The translations under genes and the position numbers were made by a program. Of a stretch of DNA of 46,853 nucleotides, positions 7,299-16,779 are shown piece by piece. Origin of the DNA: an uncultured Clostridia bacterium (lineage in GTDB: Bacteria > Bacillota > Clostridia > Christensenellales > Borkfalkiaceae); NCBI GenBank assembly GCA_947627515.1, contig CANQWI010000003.1, positions 1 through 46,853 of the forward strand, given 5' to 3'. How positions within the stretch are numbered: position 1 is the stretch's first letter; each line of letters begins with the position of its first letter. A model generated the notes under the pieces. It was not told the origin of the DNA. It ran no database searches and worked only from the letters and a program-made list of their open reading frames with translations.

Positions 7299-10200
7299 CT
7301 AAAAATCAATAAAAATGTTGGAGCTGTTCTCCACGTTTCTTACGGAATTCAATACGGGAAACTCCCCCGGGTCCTCTTCCGCCGAAACCAATAAGGATAT
7401 ATACTGTGCGGCAAACCTGCCTTTGAGCTTATTATTATATACGAGCTGTTGCTTTGCGTGGCCACTCCAAGTGCGAATGACTTCGTCCAAATATTCCTTG
7501 GCATCATCGAAGGCATCGGGCTGAATGGCCCTGATCCTCGCAAGGAGATAGCGATAGATCCCTTGCACCGTTTGATCGTTTTCCGAAAATTGACTTGCCC
7601 CGTCGTTGTGTTCCATCTCGGGGACCAGATGGCGAACAAGGGCGATAAATACGGAGTGCAGACCCTTCTCGATGCTTCTCCGAGAAAACGGCGTCACGCT
7701 TGTCGGTTCGACATATCGATAAAAACAACTATGATATTGGTTGAATCTTTCATAATAGGACCTGTCCCTCGAGCGGAAGGCATTGTACAGGCAGAACACC
7801 AACCCCGGGTTAGTACGCCCGACGCGTCCGGTCGCTTGGATATAATCGGAATTGCTTTTCGGCTGACCGTAAACGACCATCAATCCAAGGCGATCGATAT
7901 CCACCCCGACCGAAAACATATTCGAGGATAGGATGTATTTGTAGACCTGTGAATTGTCGCCATCCTTTTCATATCCCCTATTCAGTTCATCAAGAATATT
8001 CTTGACTTCCGTTGCATTCTTTCTGCTTGTCAATTCACCCGGGCGCATTCTGCATCCGTATCGGAATTTCTCCGTTTTCGGATCCTGTAGGTCCTCCTCG
8101 CCGTCGTCCTCATCGTCTCCGAATTTCCCTATGCCCAACTTTTGAGATTCCGCAATGAATTTTCCGTTTAATAATGAGGATATGTATGCACGCATTCTCT
8201 CTTTTACAATCGTTGACGCCGTGCCAAGATCCTTGATCGCATTGAAATACCCGATAATCGTATAATACTGGTCGACAACTTTTTCGTCATACTCGGGACA
8301 AGCGGATAAGAAATAGTCGGCAACGCTCAAGACCGAATACGTTCTTATCATCAAGTCTGTCATACTGCCGCCCTGCTCGGACAGCCCCACATAAAAACGA
8401 CTCGGCCTTTCCTCTTTTGAAGCCTGCACGGCAAAGAAGGAATCCGTACTATCCAATCCTGAAGGCGGGAATTGAAAATGCTTTCTTCCGTACAGCCCCG
8501 CGATCTGATGCGCGGCATTTTTTACCGTCGCAGTCGACGCGATGATCTTCGGTTTATTCCCGTTTTCATCCAAACAAAGTCTATCGATCGCCGATTCATA
8601 CAACCCCGTCAATGTCCCGAGCGGACCTGAGATCAAATGCAATTCATCTTGAATGATCAACTTCGGCTTATTCGTTTTCATGTTGCAGCCGAAGATCCTT
8701 CCCGTCCGTTCCTCCCAAACGATGCGCGCGAACTTGTCAATCGTGCTGATAATGAGCGTCGGGGCCCTATCGTATATATCTTCGTCAATGATATAGATAG
8801 GCAGCACACCGCAGTCGTCGCACACGATCTTCATTCCGTCGTTATCGATCCTGTAGTTGGCTGCCGAAAGAGTCTTTCCGCAATAAGGGCATTTCGTGAT
8901 TTGCACGGGAGTCGACAATTCATAGAGCTGCTCTCCGGCCATCAACTTCTCCAATGCTTTTTGCGCCTCGTCCCGACGGTTGGGCGCACTATTCCCCCCG
9001 ATCCACAGGCCGATAGAGATCTCGTTGCCGCCCAAATGCTCATCCCTGCGAATTTCCTCACATGCACAGATCAAAGCGGATGCTCTCTCGAATTGCTGAA
9101 CGGTCAACAGGCGCAACGTATAACGCATAATGATCGTCGTGCCGTAAAACGGTCTGCACTTTGACAACCTCTCGTAGAAAATGAGAAAGGCAGACACTGC
9201 CAAATACGCCTCCGTTTTCCCGCCGCCCGTGGGGAACCAAAGCAGATCCACAACATCCTTATATGCACTGTCGCGATCGACAAAATCGGGAACGATCATC
9301 AAAAGGTAAAAAAGCTGGAAAGGATACCATCTCGGATCCTCTGTCTTTTCCGCAAATTCTTTTTTCGACGCGATCCCGCCGCGCATCAACGCCATGCTTT
9401 CTCTTTGGCGATACATGGCCCGATTGCACAGTACAAAACTTTTCCAAGCGATATCGCTTGAGCGAAGACACGAAACGCCTGCTCGCAACCTTTCGACACA
9501 CTTTGAGATATTTTCGAGGCAACTGTTTACCGCTCTTTCGAATCTCTTAAATTCATTCTTCTTTCCGTATTCGGTTTGCGCTTTCAACCAACTTTCATAT
9601 TTGTCGATAAATTTCGAAAGCCTTGCAAGGATCTCCTCTCTACTACCTGTTGAAAGATACCGCAAGGAAAACAGCTTCCTCTCCTCCTGTTCCACTTCGA
9701 GAGGTTTCATCTGTCTGACTTCGCTCACGGGGATGAATTCGGACTGCACGGACCTGCATTTCCCGTCTTCGATCTTAAATTGCGTCGCACACCCGTGCCC
9801 CTGTGCATAATTGCGGACATTTCGGTATTGCATCGCTAAAATTTCGTCTTCGATATCATAAATAGTTGAAAATTCGGGGTCGAATGCTACAAACTCTCCG
9901 CTCGGCGTTTGAATATCGAATCGGCATTGGAAAAGTGCATTTTCGTTTTGGACGATATCCCGAGATTGTGCATATTTCTCATTGGAAACAGAAAATGTGA
10001 CCAATCTCTCCTGTCCCGATTTTCCGATCCGCTTGGTGGCATTGATCGAGACGCCGTACTCCTTTAATTCCTCAACTTTATCGGACGTATAAAAGACTTT
10101 CTCTGTCGAAAAGTCGAATCGCATCTTCACACAGTGCTGTTTGCGAGTATATAAATGGAACTTCCTCGTTTTACCTTCAATACCGTACTGACGGATCTCT

Positions 10201-10607
10201 TCGGAATGATGATATGTGCCGAATGAAAAAGTCGCCTCGACGACATTCGTATCGGCACCGAGCATGACGCTGATACCCATCGTGGAGGGCTTGCGCAAAG
10301 CCGATCGGGCAATGACGTCATCCCCCGCGGCGTCCAGATCCGGCTCGACGGGGACCGCGCTATCCGCATCATCCTCCTCACCGACGGCAGAACTGTCTAT
10401 CAAAACCTGATTGGTTTCAAAGTCTCGTTCATCATCCGACTTGCTGTCCGCAGAGTTCAACGGCCGCGCCCATAAAATCCCGCAAACATATGTATTTAAA
10501 GGGCTCGATTCAAGGACCTCTTGCTCTTCGACGGGACCAATCAATTCTGTCTTGACCAACCCGAGAATGTAGTCCTTTGCATCATAAAACTTTTCGTATT
10601 TCCCCAT
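7299..10607 (-). CDS. drmA: DrmA-like superfamily 2 helicase
   Basis: A 1102-residue helicase matching DrmA of DISARM (YprA-related group). A non-helicase N-terminal region of about 430 residues precedes the motor: Walker A PTGGGKTEAY near residue 461, a zinc-ribbon-like pair (CPYCG near 572, CDDCG near 594) inserted between motor motifs, a DELHLISGPLG motif II near 654, STATV motif III, and QATGRVGRTNPG motif VI near 927. In DISARM this protein with DrmB blocks phage DNA at an early step. Start ATG at 10607 has GGAGG upstream and shares one base with the preceding stop (TAATG). It is the operon's largest gene. Confidence 0.9.
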   Translation of the reverse strand: MGKYEKFYDAKDYILGLVKTELIGPVEEQEVLESSPLNTYVCGILWARPLNSADSKSDDERDFETNQVLIDSSAVGEEDDADSAVPVEPDLDAAGDDVIARSALRKPSTMGISVMLGADTNVVEATFSFGTYHHSEEIRQYGIEGKTRKFHLYTRKQHCVKMRFDFSTEKVFYTSDKVEELKEYGVSINATKRIGKSGQERLVTFSVSNEKYAQSRDIVQNENALFQCRFDIQTPSGEFVAFDPEFSTIYDIEDEILAMQYRNVRNYAQGHGCATQFKIEDGKCRSVQSEFIPVSEVRQMKPLEVEQEERKLFSLRYLSTGSREEILARLSKFIDKYESWLKAQTEYGKKNEFKRFERAVNSCLENISKCVERLRAGVSCLRSSDIAWKSFVLCNRAMYRQRESMALMRGGIASKKEFAEKTEDPRWYPFQLFYLLMIVPDFVDRDSAYKDVVDLLWFPTGGGKTEAYLAVSAFLIFYERLSKCRPFYGTTIIMRYTLRLLTVQQFERASALICACEEIRRDEHLGGNEISIGLWIGGNSAPNRRDEAQKALEKLMAGEQLYELSTPVQITKCPYCGKTLSAANYRIDNDGMKIVCDDCGVLPIYIIDEDIYDRAPTLIISTIDKFARIVWEERTGRIFGCNMKTNKPKLIIQDELHLISGPLGTLTGLYESAIDRLCLDENGNKPKIIASTATVKNAAHQIAGLYGRKHFQFPPSGLDSTDSFFAVQASKEERPSRFYVGLSEQGGSMTDLMIRTYSVLSVADYFLSACPEYDEKVVDQYYTIIGYFNAIKDLGTASTIVKERMRAYISSLLNGKFIAESQKLGIGKFGDDEDDGEEDLQDPKTEKFRYGCRMRPGELTSRKNATEVKNILDELNRGYEKDGDNSQVYKYILSSNMFSVGVDIDRLGLMVVYGQPKSNSDYIQATGRVGRTNPGLVFCLYNAFRSRDRSYYERFNQYHSCFYRYVEPTSVTPFSRRSIEKGLHSVFIALVRHLVPEMEHNDGASQFSENDQTVQGIYRYLLARIRAIQPDAFDDAKEYLDEVIRTWSGHAKQQLVYNNKLKGRFAAQYISLLVSAEEDPGEFPVLNSVRNVENSSNIFIDF

Positions 10608-13153
10608 TATTCCTCCAGCGGTCGCGCATAGCCGCAGAATTCTATCCCAAACCAGAATCCGCTCTTATCATAGGGTCCGGCGATATCCCGATCTATCATA
10701 TTGTTCACAACAGTAACAACATCACTAACGAATACCTCTGTGAAGTCGGTATACCCATCCAACTTGTAATATCTTCCGTTTCCGACAAATCCGTTGGGAA
10801 GCGCGTACTTATTCATTCGTCCGATATAATGTCCGTCGTGTACGATCAAATATTCATTCCGATACTTACTGATTTTGATCGCATCGCCGATTTTGATCTT
10901 ATCTCGAATGTAAAGCTGACGCGCGTGAACATCCATTCCGGGGAGACTTTCGGACACAAATCCGATCGGATCGATATCACCGTCGATCCCCAATTCGATC
11001 CTTTTCAGATTTCCGCCGTGAACTTCGATATATCTGCCACGGTCGACCCGCAGATCTCGTTTGCCGTAACGGCCACGGCCTCTTCTGACGACCAGATCCT
11101 TTTTCGCTCGCGTCAATGCGACATAATAAACTTTGATCCCGTCGCTGTCAATATCGCCGTTTTGCTTCAACAAAACGCGATCGAATTCCCGTCCCTTGGC
11201 CTTATGGATCGTGGATATCACGATATCCGCCTCGCTCTCGGACAACAACGCTTCATCCACGCGCTTTTCATATAGCAATGCCCGTCTGAAACTTTCTATC
11301 GGGATATAATCCTCATCGTCTTTATCGGTCGTGAAGAGGATCCCCGACCAGAGACGCTTTGCGGTTTCCCCGTCGATCCCCTGTTCGGCGGCGAGTCTCA
11401 GAAAAGTCCTGCGATCGATCGTAGTTTGAATATAGCCGCACAAAATCGCAGCCAACTCCCTCCTGAAATACAGCTTGTGTGCTCCCGTAAGCAATGTGTG
11501 CTTTACGCCTGAACCGTATAGATCCTGACTTTTTCTGTATGCATCGCCGTTTTGCCATGAAAGGATCGCTATTTTGCCTCCCCCGCTGCGGCGGCATATT
11601 GCATCTTCGTCAGAGGGCTTTGGATCCTCAAATCCGTCGAGAACTTTGGCAAGCTCCTCTTTTTGGATACTGAACGGCCGATAGAGCATAGAGGTTCGGA
11701 GCGGTGTAAGTTTTTCGCCAAGATCCGTCGTATGACGCCAATCCCGCGTCAGCTCATATTCTTCAAGATCGTCAAACGAATTTTCCAGCCACTCGTAAAG
11801 TTTTGCCGCATTTAATTCGTTTTCATCGGTGATCAGATAGTCATAAATCGCTTGACACTCGTCCCCGAGCAATAGGAAGCCGCAATCGACGTGTTTGAGC
11901 AAAGATCGGACCAATTCGGCACGGACCCCGACAAGATCTTGTACCTCATCTACGATCAAATAGGATAAGGCCTCATTCAGCATTCGGACGTCATGTTCAT
12001 ATTCGTCGATAAACATCCTGATCCTTTCGTCGTAGCTGTTACAAGAAAGATCCCGTCTCGGTTCGGTCTGCATCAAGTACCATGTCGCAAACGAATCGAA
12101 CGTCATTATGGTGAATCGCTTCGCATAGGGAGAGATCTCCCCCTTGTCGATCGCCTCGGTCAGCCTGTCTCGGATAACTTTTATCGCGCTTCTCGAAAAG
12201 CACAGTACGAGCACCGAATCGGGCACAACATCCTTCTCGTTGACGTCGATATACTTTAATCTTTCGATCACCGTATGCGTTTTGCCCGTTCCGGGCCCCG
12301 CGTTTACCAAAATTCTCGAAGCGATCGAACTCTTGATGATTTTTTCAGCCGAGTCGATATGTGCGATCTTCTTTAACTGATATGTATTGCTCTGCGCGAT
12401 CGCCGTTTCGGGGAACAGCCGTTGCTGCGCTCTGCGCTTGCTCTCTGCCAAGAAGTTATGGAACTTTTCAAGATCTTTACGATCCTTAAAATGATACTTT
12501 CGCGTTACGATTCTCGTGACGAATTGCTTGCTTTCGATCTCTTCTCTTTCATGATGCCTTTTATGCGGACGGACCCACGTTACCGTACCATTTTGCAAAC
12601 ACCTCCAAAATCCGCGAACTCCCCAACGCTTAAACTCATTTACATGGACATCGGTTTTGATCTCTTCGATCACTTCCCGCTTGCGGGTCTTTTTCAGCCG
12701 CATTTTCTGCGCTCTGCTCTCCCGCGGCGTCTTGGGCAAATCGATATCAAAATCGAAATCGTCGTCCGACTCGGCTTCCTGCGGCGCATTTTCCGCAGAG
12801 ATCTGCTGCGTTCTTACGATTTTTCTGTAATTTTCAGCGGCGGAACAACTCGCAAAATGACTGCACGCCTCATTTTCGCAAGTGTTGACAAAGATCGGCT
12901 TCCCGTTTTCTAAAATTACTCCATGCGTATAATCCCCTTTGCCGTACGCGCAAGGGGTGGAATTCTCGTATATTTCTCCATGTAACGGTATAGAAAACTT
13001 GACCCTTCCGTTCGCATCCTTTTGCATCAAACTTGCGATTTCCCTCACGGCCTCGGGATCGACGACTTGCGCAAGGAATTTTTTATCGGAAAGCTTGCTT
13101 GTTCCTTCCATCACATAGAGATTGCTTGCGAATAGTATATTGCTTTCGTTCAT
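10607..13153 (-). CDS. UvrD-like superfamily 1 helicase with Cys cluster
   Basis: An 848-residue helicase. An N-terminal region of about 270 residues carries a CxxxxC-x4-C cluster near residues 91-103 (possible zinc or Fe-S site) and a charged linker. The motor follows: Walker A NAGPGTGKTHT near 287, motif II LIVDEVQD near 402, LLGDECQAIYDY, STIHKAKGREFD near 650, and VYYVALTRAKKDL near 677. The last 150 residues look like small beta-barrel domains and have no recognised family. It probably unwinds or remodels DNA for the defence complex (inference). The ATG overlaps the Hsp70 stop by 4 bases and its own stop overlaps the drmA start, so it is firmly within the operon. Confidence 0.87.
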   Translation of the reverse strand: MNESNILFASNLYVMEGTSKLSDKKFLAQVVDPEAVREIASLMQKDANGRVKFSIPLHGEIYENSTPCAYGKGDYTHGVILENGKPIFVNTCENEACSHFASCSAAENYRKIVRTQQISAENAPQEAESDDDFDFDIDLPKTPRESRAQKMRLKKTRKREVIEEIKTDVHVNEFKRWGVRGFWRCLQNGTVTWVRPHKRHHEREEIESKQFVTRIVTRKYHFKDRKDLEKFHNFLAESKRRAQQRLFPETAIAQSNTYQLKKIAHIDSAEKIIKSSIASRILVNAGPGTGKTHTVIERLKYIDVNEKDVVPDSVLVLCFSRSAIKVIRDRLTEAIDKGEISPYAKRFTIMTFDSFATWYLMQTEPRRDLSCNSYDERIRMFIDEYEHDVRMLNEALSYLIVDEVQDLVGVRAELVRSLLKHVDCGFLLLGDECQAIYDYLITDENELNAAKLYEWLENSFDDLEEYELTRDWRHTTDLGEKLTPLRTSMLYRPFSIQKEELAKVLDGFEDPKPSDEDAICRRSGGGKIAILSWQNGDAYRKSQDLYGSGVKHTLLTGAHKLYFRRELAAILCGYIQTTIDRRTFLRLAAEQGIDGETAKRLWSGILFTTDKDDEDYIPIESFRRALLYEKRVDEALLSESEADIVISTIHKAKGREFDRVLLKQNGDIDSDGIKVYYVALTRAKKDLVVRRGRGRYGKRDLRVDRGRYIEVHGGNLKRIELGIDGDIDPIGFVSESLPGMDVHARQLYIRDKIKIGDAIKISKYRNEYLIVHDGHYIGRMNKYALPNGFVGNGRYYKLDGYTDFTEVFVSDVVTVVNNMIDRDIAGPYDKSGFWFGIEFCGYARPLEE

Positions 13154-14670
13154 TGTATGATTGAAAATTGATAGTTCTCTATTTCCGAGATGTCGCAGTA
13201 ATAGCTCAACCGATTGATGTCGACTGTCTGCGGTGCAACGTTGCTCATCGTCCCGCTTGCCCGAATCGTGATCCTTGCGGTGAGACTATTGTCTATTTTG
13301 CCGCATATTTCGAAATATTCGCCCAAGAAGCCTTTTGCGGGCAGAGTGAGTCGATCCAGCACATTCGCCTTATCGTCCACAATGATAAAGTTCGCACTTT
13401 TCGCATTGTCGATCGTACCGAATTTTACGGACGTTCCCTCGAATGGAATTTTGCTTCCCCGCTTGATGATGGGATAGAAGGATCCGTCGCTGAGCGCAAT
13501 GCCGATATCTTGATTCAACTCATATCTGCAATCGAGACAGTCGATGAGAGCCGCGCCCTCTGCTACGGACCATTGGGGCCTTTCGGGATATATGATTTTG
13601 ATTTTGCGCTTACCGAAAAACTCTCCCTCCATGATTTGGCGCAACGGCAATAAATTGCTGGTGCCACCCACCATAATGATAGCATTCAGGTCCTGCCATG
13701 TTTTGTCTGCTTTATCGAGGACGACACCAATTTGGCCTACGGCGTCGCTGATGATCTGTGAAATCAGAGCTTCGAAATCCTCATATTTTAATCTGTAAAA
13801 AACCTTCTCCTCTCCGCAATAATCCAAAATGGAAATATTGGCAGGATAGTCGATATCCTCCTCTTCGGCAAATTTTATTTTTGCATCCTCACATTGAACC
13901 AATAATTTGGTTTTATCTCGGTCGGAGAGTTCATCGTATGATTTTTTATTCTTGATTTGATCGGTGCTCAAAAATTTATTATGTACAAATTCGGCGATCG
14001 TCTCATCGATCTTATCGCCCGCCACTTTCCATCCGGTCGTCGCGATCTCGTATACCTTGCCCTTTTTTACCTCCAAAAGACTGATATCGAGCGTGCCGCC
14101 GCCCCAATCAAACACCACGACCCTCGAAAATTGCTTCACGGCGTCACGGTTGCGGATATAGGCAGCCACGGATTCGCTTACGATCTTCCTGACCTTGATC
14201 CCCGCTTTTTCAAAAGCTTTGCACAACTCCTCCCTCTGTTTGGTCGTAAAATCCACAGGAACGGCAACGGTGGCCTCATCGATCTTGACGGGTCTCTTTG
14301 GATTTTTCTCGAGATATTGTTTGATCGAGGAAATAAGAAAGGAAACCACCTTGGAGGGAGTCGTTCTCAGCGAGCCGATCTCGTATTTGATCTCTTCCCC
14401 CAATGCGGTTTTGATCGATTTGAAGACCTTGTATCCTTCATCTTGCATCGTCGCGATCTGCGTTTTGACTCTTCTGCCGAACCTGACCTTCGGTTTTCCT
14501 CCTACCTCATCCTTTACGGCCACAATGGAGGGGAAGGGAACGCCGTCCTCGCCGTACAGCACCCTGAATGCCTTTTGCGTATCATGATCCAATAAAAGCC
14601 CGCCGACGGCAATATTGGTCGTCCCGAAATCTATCCCGAAATGTTCGATCTGTGTTCCGTTTGTATTCAT
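13150..14670 (-). CDS. Hsp70/DnaK-like ATPase of the defence operon
   Basis: A 506-residue Hsp70-family protein, shorter than housekeeping DnaK (about 610-640). The nucleotide-binding domain has the phosphate-1 loop GIDFGTTN (residues 13-20), the phosphate-2 loop as FDWGGGTLDISL, and the adenosine motif IMVGGTSNLLPL. The remaining hundred or so residues form a short beta domain with no helical lid, so it is unlikely to be a general chaperone. DnaJ and GrpE genes are absent; the coiled-coil gene immediately upstream is the likely partner. A role in assembling or gating the helicase complex is inference. Ribosome site GGTGAAGT; 8 bases after the preceding gene. Confidence 0.88.
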   Translation of the reverse strand: MNTNGTQIEHFGIDFGTTNIAVGGLLLDHDTQKAFRVLYGEDGVPFPSIVAVKDEVGGKPKVRFGRRVKTQIATMQDEGYKVFKSIKTALGEEIKYEIGSLRTTPSKVVSFLISSIKQYLEKNPKRPVKIDEATVAVPVDFTTKQREELCKAFEKAGIKVRKIVSESVAAYIRNRDAVKQFSRVVVFDWGGGTLDISLLEVKKGKVYEIATTGWKVAGDKIDETIAEFVHNKFLSTDQIKNKKSYDELSDRDKTKLLVQCEDAKIKFAEEEDIDYPANISILDYCGEEKVFYRLKYEDFEALISQIISDAVGQIGVVLDKADKTWQDLNAIIMVGGTSNLLPLRQIMEGEFFGKRKIKIIYPERPQWSVAEGAALIDCLDCRYELNQDIGIALSDGSFYPIIKRGSKIPFEGTSVKFGTIDNAKSANFIIVDDKANVLDRLTLPAKGFLGEYFEICGKIDNSLTARITIRASGTMSNVAPQTVDINRLSYYCDISEIENYQFSIIQ

Positions 14671-14678
14671 ACTTCACC

Positions 14679-15809
14679 TTACAAAGCGATCCCGTTTTTC
14701 TTTAATACTCTGAAAACATCTTCCAAAATGCCCAACAAGATCTCATAGTATCCCAAATCGGGCTTTTTCTCTTTGATCTCCGTATATTTTTCGTATTCGG
14801 AACTCAGCCGCTTGCGAATGTTGCCTTTCAACGCATCGATCTCCGTTTGCCCTGCTTGTCCGAAGGCCGATTCGACATTGTTCAGCTTTGCTTGATTGTG
14901 CTCGAGCGCGTTTTGCACTTCTCTGAGTTCTCCTGTCAGCTTAGAGACCTTGCGCTCAAGGTCGCTCTCTTTTTCTATCAGATCGCCGTTTTGCGCTCTC
15001 AATTTTTCGACCTCGGAAATCAAATTCGCATTTGTGTTTTTTAAATCCGACTTTTCCGAATTCAAGCTGCGGATCTCTTCATTTTTGGATTTGTTCTCGG
15101 CCTGTATCGCCGTAACCTTGCTTTCAAGTAATTTTAATAATTCGCCTAAATCAAGCGCACGCGCGGCCTTTTCGCTCGGTTTTGCAACCTTGTGGCCCCC
15201 CTCATCGGTTTTTTGCACCTTTTTTTCAGCAGATCCTCCGCCGTTCCACACAAAATTTTTGCCGTTGTTGCGACAAAAGATTTCCGTCGCTTGCCCGAAT
15301 TCGCTATCGTTGAGATACCCCGCGCATGATACTAAAAATCTCGTGTAGAGATTGATCTCAAGGTCTCCCCAGTCCTCTAACTTCGCAAACAAATACGAAT
15401 CGCTTCCGTATTTCATCGCACGGTGAAACCCTTCATAAAGAGACTTATTTTCTAATTTTTTTGGCAGATTTGTTTGCACGAAACGCATCAATAAGGAGCT
15501 TGCCTGAGGACGGTTCCCCGCTTTTTCCAATGCAACCGCCGCGGCGGCAATATGTCCTGCTTTTACGGAATTCTCCACATCGATGGTCTTTACGATCCTT
15601 TCAAGCGTATCTTCCGCCGCAGCAACTCGACCGTCGGTAAAAAAAAGATAGACCACGTCGGAATCGAGCTTTAACAATACCGTATCCAGCCGAGCAATAT
15701 CGTCATCGGTAGAATACTGCCCGTTTGCAAGGATCTCAACGGCCTCTTTGACTCCCTTCTGAGATAATTTTTTTCTTTCGGTATATTGCGTCAAATCTTC
15801 CCAAATCAT
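14679..15809 (-). CDS. Coiled-coil protein, first gene of the DISARM-related operon
   Basis: Family not recognised. Residues 1-190 are helical, with alternating short helices reminiscent of TPR-like repeats. A charged linker leads to a long heptad coiled coil (about 218-320), then a compact C-terminal helical segment (325-376) with a Leu/Tyr pattern ending VLKKNGIAL. The layout resembles GrpE-style nucleotide-exchange factors (a coiled coil beside an Hsp70), so a co-chaperone or sensor role for the adjacent Hsp70 is proposed; this is inference from context. The start has a strong GAGGTGAT ribosome site and lies about 15 bases downstream of the predicted transcription start. It is the promoter-proximal gene and is expected to be the most expressed. 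Confidence 0.8.
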   Translation of the reverse strand: MIWEDLTQYTERKKLSQKGVKEAVEILANGQYSTDDDIARLDTVLLKLDSDVVYLFFTDGRVAAAEDTLERIVKTIDVENSVKAGHIAAAAVALEKAGNRPQASSLLMRFVQTNLPKKLENKSLYEGFHRAMKYGSDSYLFAKLEDWGDLEINLYTRFLVSCAGYLNDSEFGQATEIFCRNNGKNFVWNGGGSAEKKVQKTDEGGHKVAKPSEKAARALDLGELLKLLESKVTAIQAENKSKNEEIRSLNSEKSDLKNTNANLISEVEKLRAQNGDLIEKESDLERKVSKLTGELREVQNALEHNQAKLNNVESAFGQAGQTEIDALKGNIRKRLSSEYEKYTEIKEKKPDLGYYEILLGILEDVFRVLKKNGIAL

Positions 15810-15829
15810 ATAATCACCTCTTTAGCTGT

Positions 15830-15858
15830 ATTATAACAAAATCCCAAATAAAAAGCAA
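15830..15858 (-). promoter_or_regulatory. SigA-type promoter of the DISARM-related operon
   Basis: On the minus strand TTGCTT (15853-15858) and TATAAT (15830-15835) are separated by 17 bases, about 21 bases before the first start codon. It appears to be the only promoter for the six defence genes. Confidence 0.75.
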
Positions 15859-15891
15859 CCTCAACGGGAGAAATATATCAGAAATGTACGA

Positions 15892-15935
15892 CAAATAAAA
15901 ACCCGCGGAGGATAATTCGTCAAATCCTGCCGCGG
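15892..15935 (-). terminator. Intrinsic terminator upstream of the defence operon
   Basis: On the minus strand CCGCGGCAGGAT pairs with ATCCTCCGCGG around a short loop and is followed by GTTTTTATTT. It ends the DUF488 transcription unit and insulates the defence promoter. The stretch 15936-16063 between it and the DUF488 remnant holds nothing recognised. Confidence 0.8.
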
Positions 15936-16063
15936 AAATTGGTTTGGGTCGTGAAAGCAGACAATATTGTGCTTTAAACAAAAGATAAGCAAGACGGTGA
16001 GTCAGGGGAGGCGGACGGGAGAGGTGTTGGGAAAGACGGAGGAGGAGAAGAGGGCGGCGAGGC

Positions 16064-16182
16064 GGCGAGCCGGGATGAATTGTTCAGACGAATATCCAAA
16101 ACGACTTGACGCCGTGCTCTCTCAAAAGGGTAAAAATTCGCTCTGCGGACTTCTGTGTAAAGCCGATCGTGTACAGCCCCAT
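16064..16182 (-). pseudogene. Second DUF488 gene, frameshifted and truncated
   Basis: Directly after the stop of the intact DUF488 gene an ATG at 16182 with a perfect AGGAGG site opens a DUF488 N-terminus: MGLYTIGFTQKSAE, then LLREHGVK. The frame hits TGA about 33 codons in. One frame over, near 16104, the family sequence resumes as VLDIRLNNSSRLA, the usual motif of this family. A single-base loss therefore explains the break. Beyond 16064 the resemblance stops and only a Pro/Ser-rich frame runs on to 15974, so the 3' part is missing too. A sequencing error could explain the shift but not the missing C-terminus. Confidence 0.75.
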
Positions 16183-16779
16183 CTATTCCTCCTCGATATG
16201 GTAGCCGATCTCGGCGTTTCTCCTTCGATAGGCCTCCTCGAGATATTCCCGATCCGTGCGGGTGTCGAAGAGCGACAGCTGTGCGCGGTGCGGGAAATAA
16301 GTCTCGAGAAGCCGCTCCTCGATGTCCTCCTGCGTCTCGAGCCTGTCCCTTTCGAGATGCAGAACGCGGTAGCCGTGCTCCTTGAAGCTGCGGCCGAGGA
16401 GAATACAGCGGTGGCAATTGAAGGGGTCCTTTTCCGCGCACATGAGAGCAAAGCGGTACCCCATCGCATAGCCTGCGTCGACCTTGCGGATGCCGTCCGA
16501 AAAGACGGGCGTCGCGGCGAATTTTTCAAAATCAAGATAGCCGTTCGGATAGAGAGAAGCGTCCTCTTGTCTCGCGCCGAACTCCGTGCGGTAATTGCGA
16601 TAGAGAATACCGTTTTCCCCGAGCAGCGGCTTGATATTTTCTGCATTATAATCGGTATAATAGCCCGATTTCGGAGTGGAGCGGACGTCGATCACGCAGG
16701 AGATCCCATGCTCCTTCAGGACGCACAGCATTTCCTCGGGTGTAAAGGACGTATAGCCCACCGTAAAGATCTCGTTCAT
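16183..16779 (-). CDS. DUF488 family protein
   Basis: A 198-residue DUF488 protein, normal length. The family landmarks are present: N-terminal VGYTSFTPEEML, IDVRSTPKSGY (about residues 31-41), the FGARQ segment, and CAEKDPFNCHR with the closing HLE motif. DUF488 proteins are of unknown biochemistry and recur beside nucleic-acid-processing and conflict genes. The start overlaps the stop of the dual-OB gene by 4 bases, so the two are coupled, and a broken second DUF488 copy follows without a gap. The arrangement suggests the proteins work together, perhaps in RNA or DNA sensing (inference). Confidence 0.9.
   Translation of the reverse strand: MNEIFTVGYTSFTPEEMLCVLKEHGISCVIDVRSTPKSGYYTDYNAENIKPLLGENGILYRNYRTEFGARQEDASLYPNGYLDFEKFAATPVFSDGIRKVDAGYAMGYRFALMCAEKDPFNCHRCILLGRSFKEHGYRVLHLERDRLETQEDIEERLLETYFPHRAQLSLFDTRTDREYLEEAYRRRNAEIGYHIEEE

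Noticed and set aside
3847-15809. Complete classical DISARM
   Set aside because: No PLD nuclease, methyltransferase, DrmD or DrmE was recognised; only the DrmA and DrmB pair is shared.
15936-16063. Small gene between the terminator and the DUF488 remnant
   Set aside because: Only a Pro/Ser-rich frame is open, with no ribosome site or family sequence.
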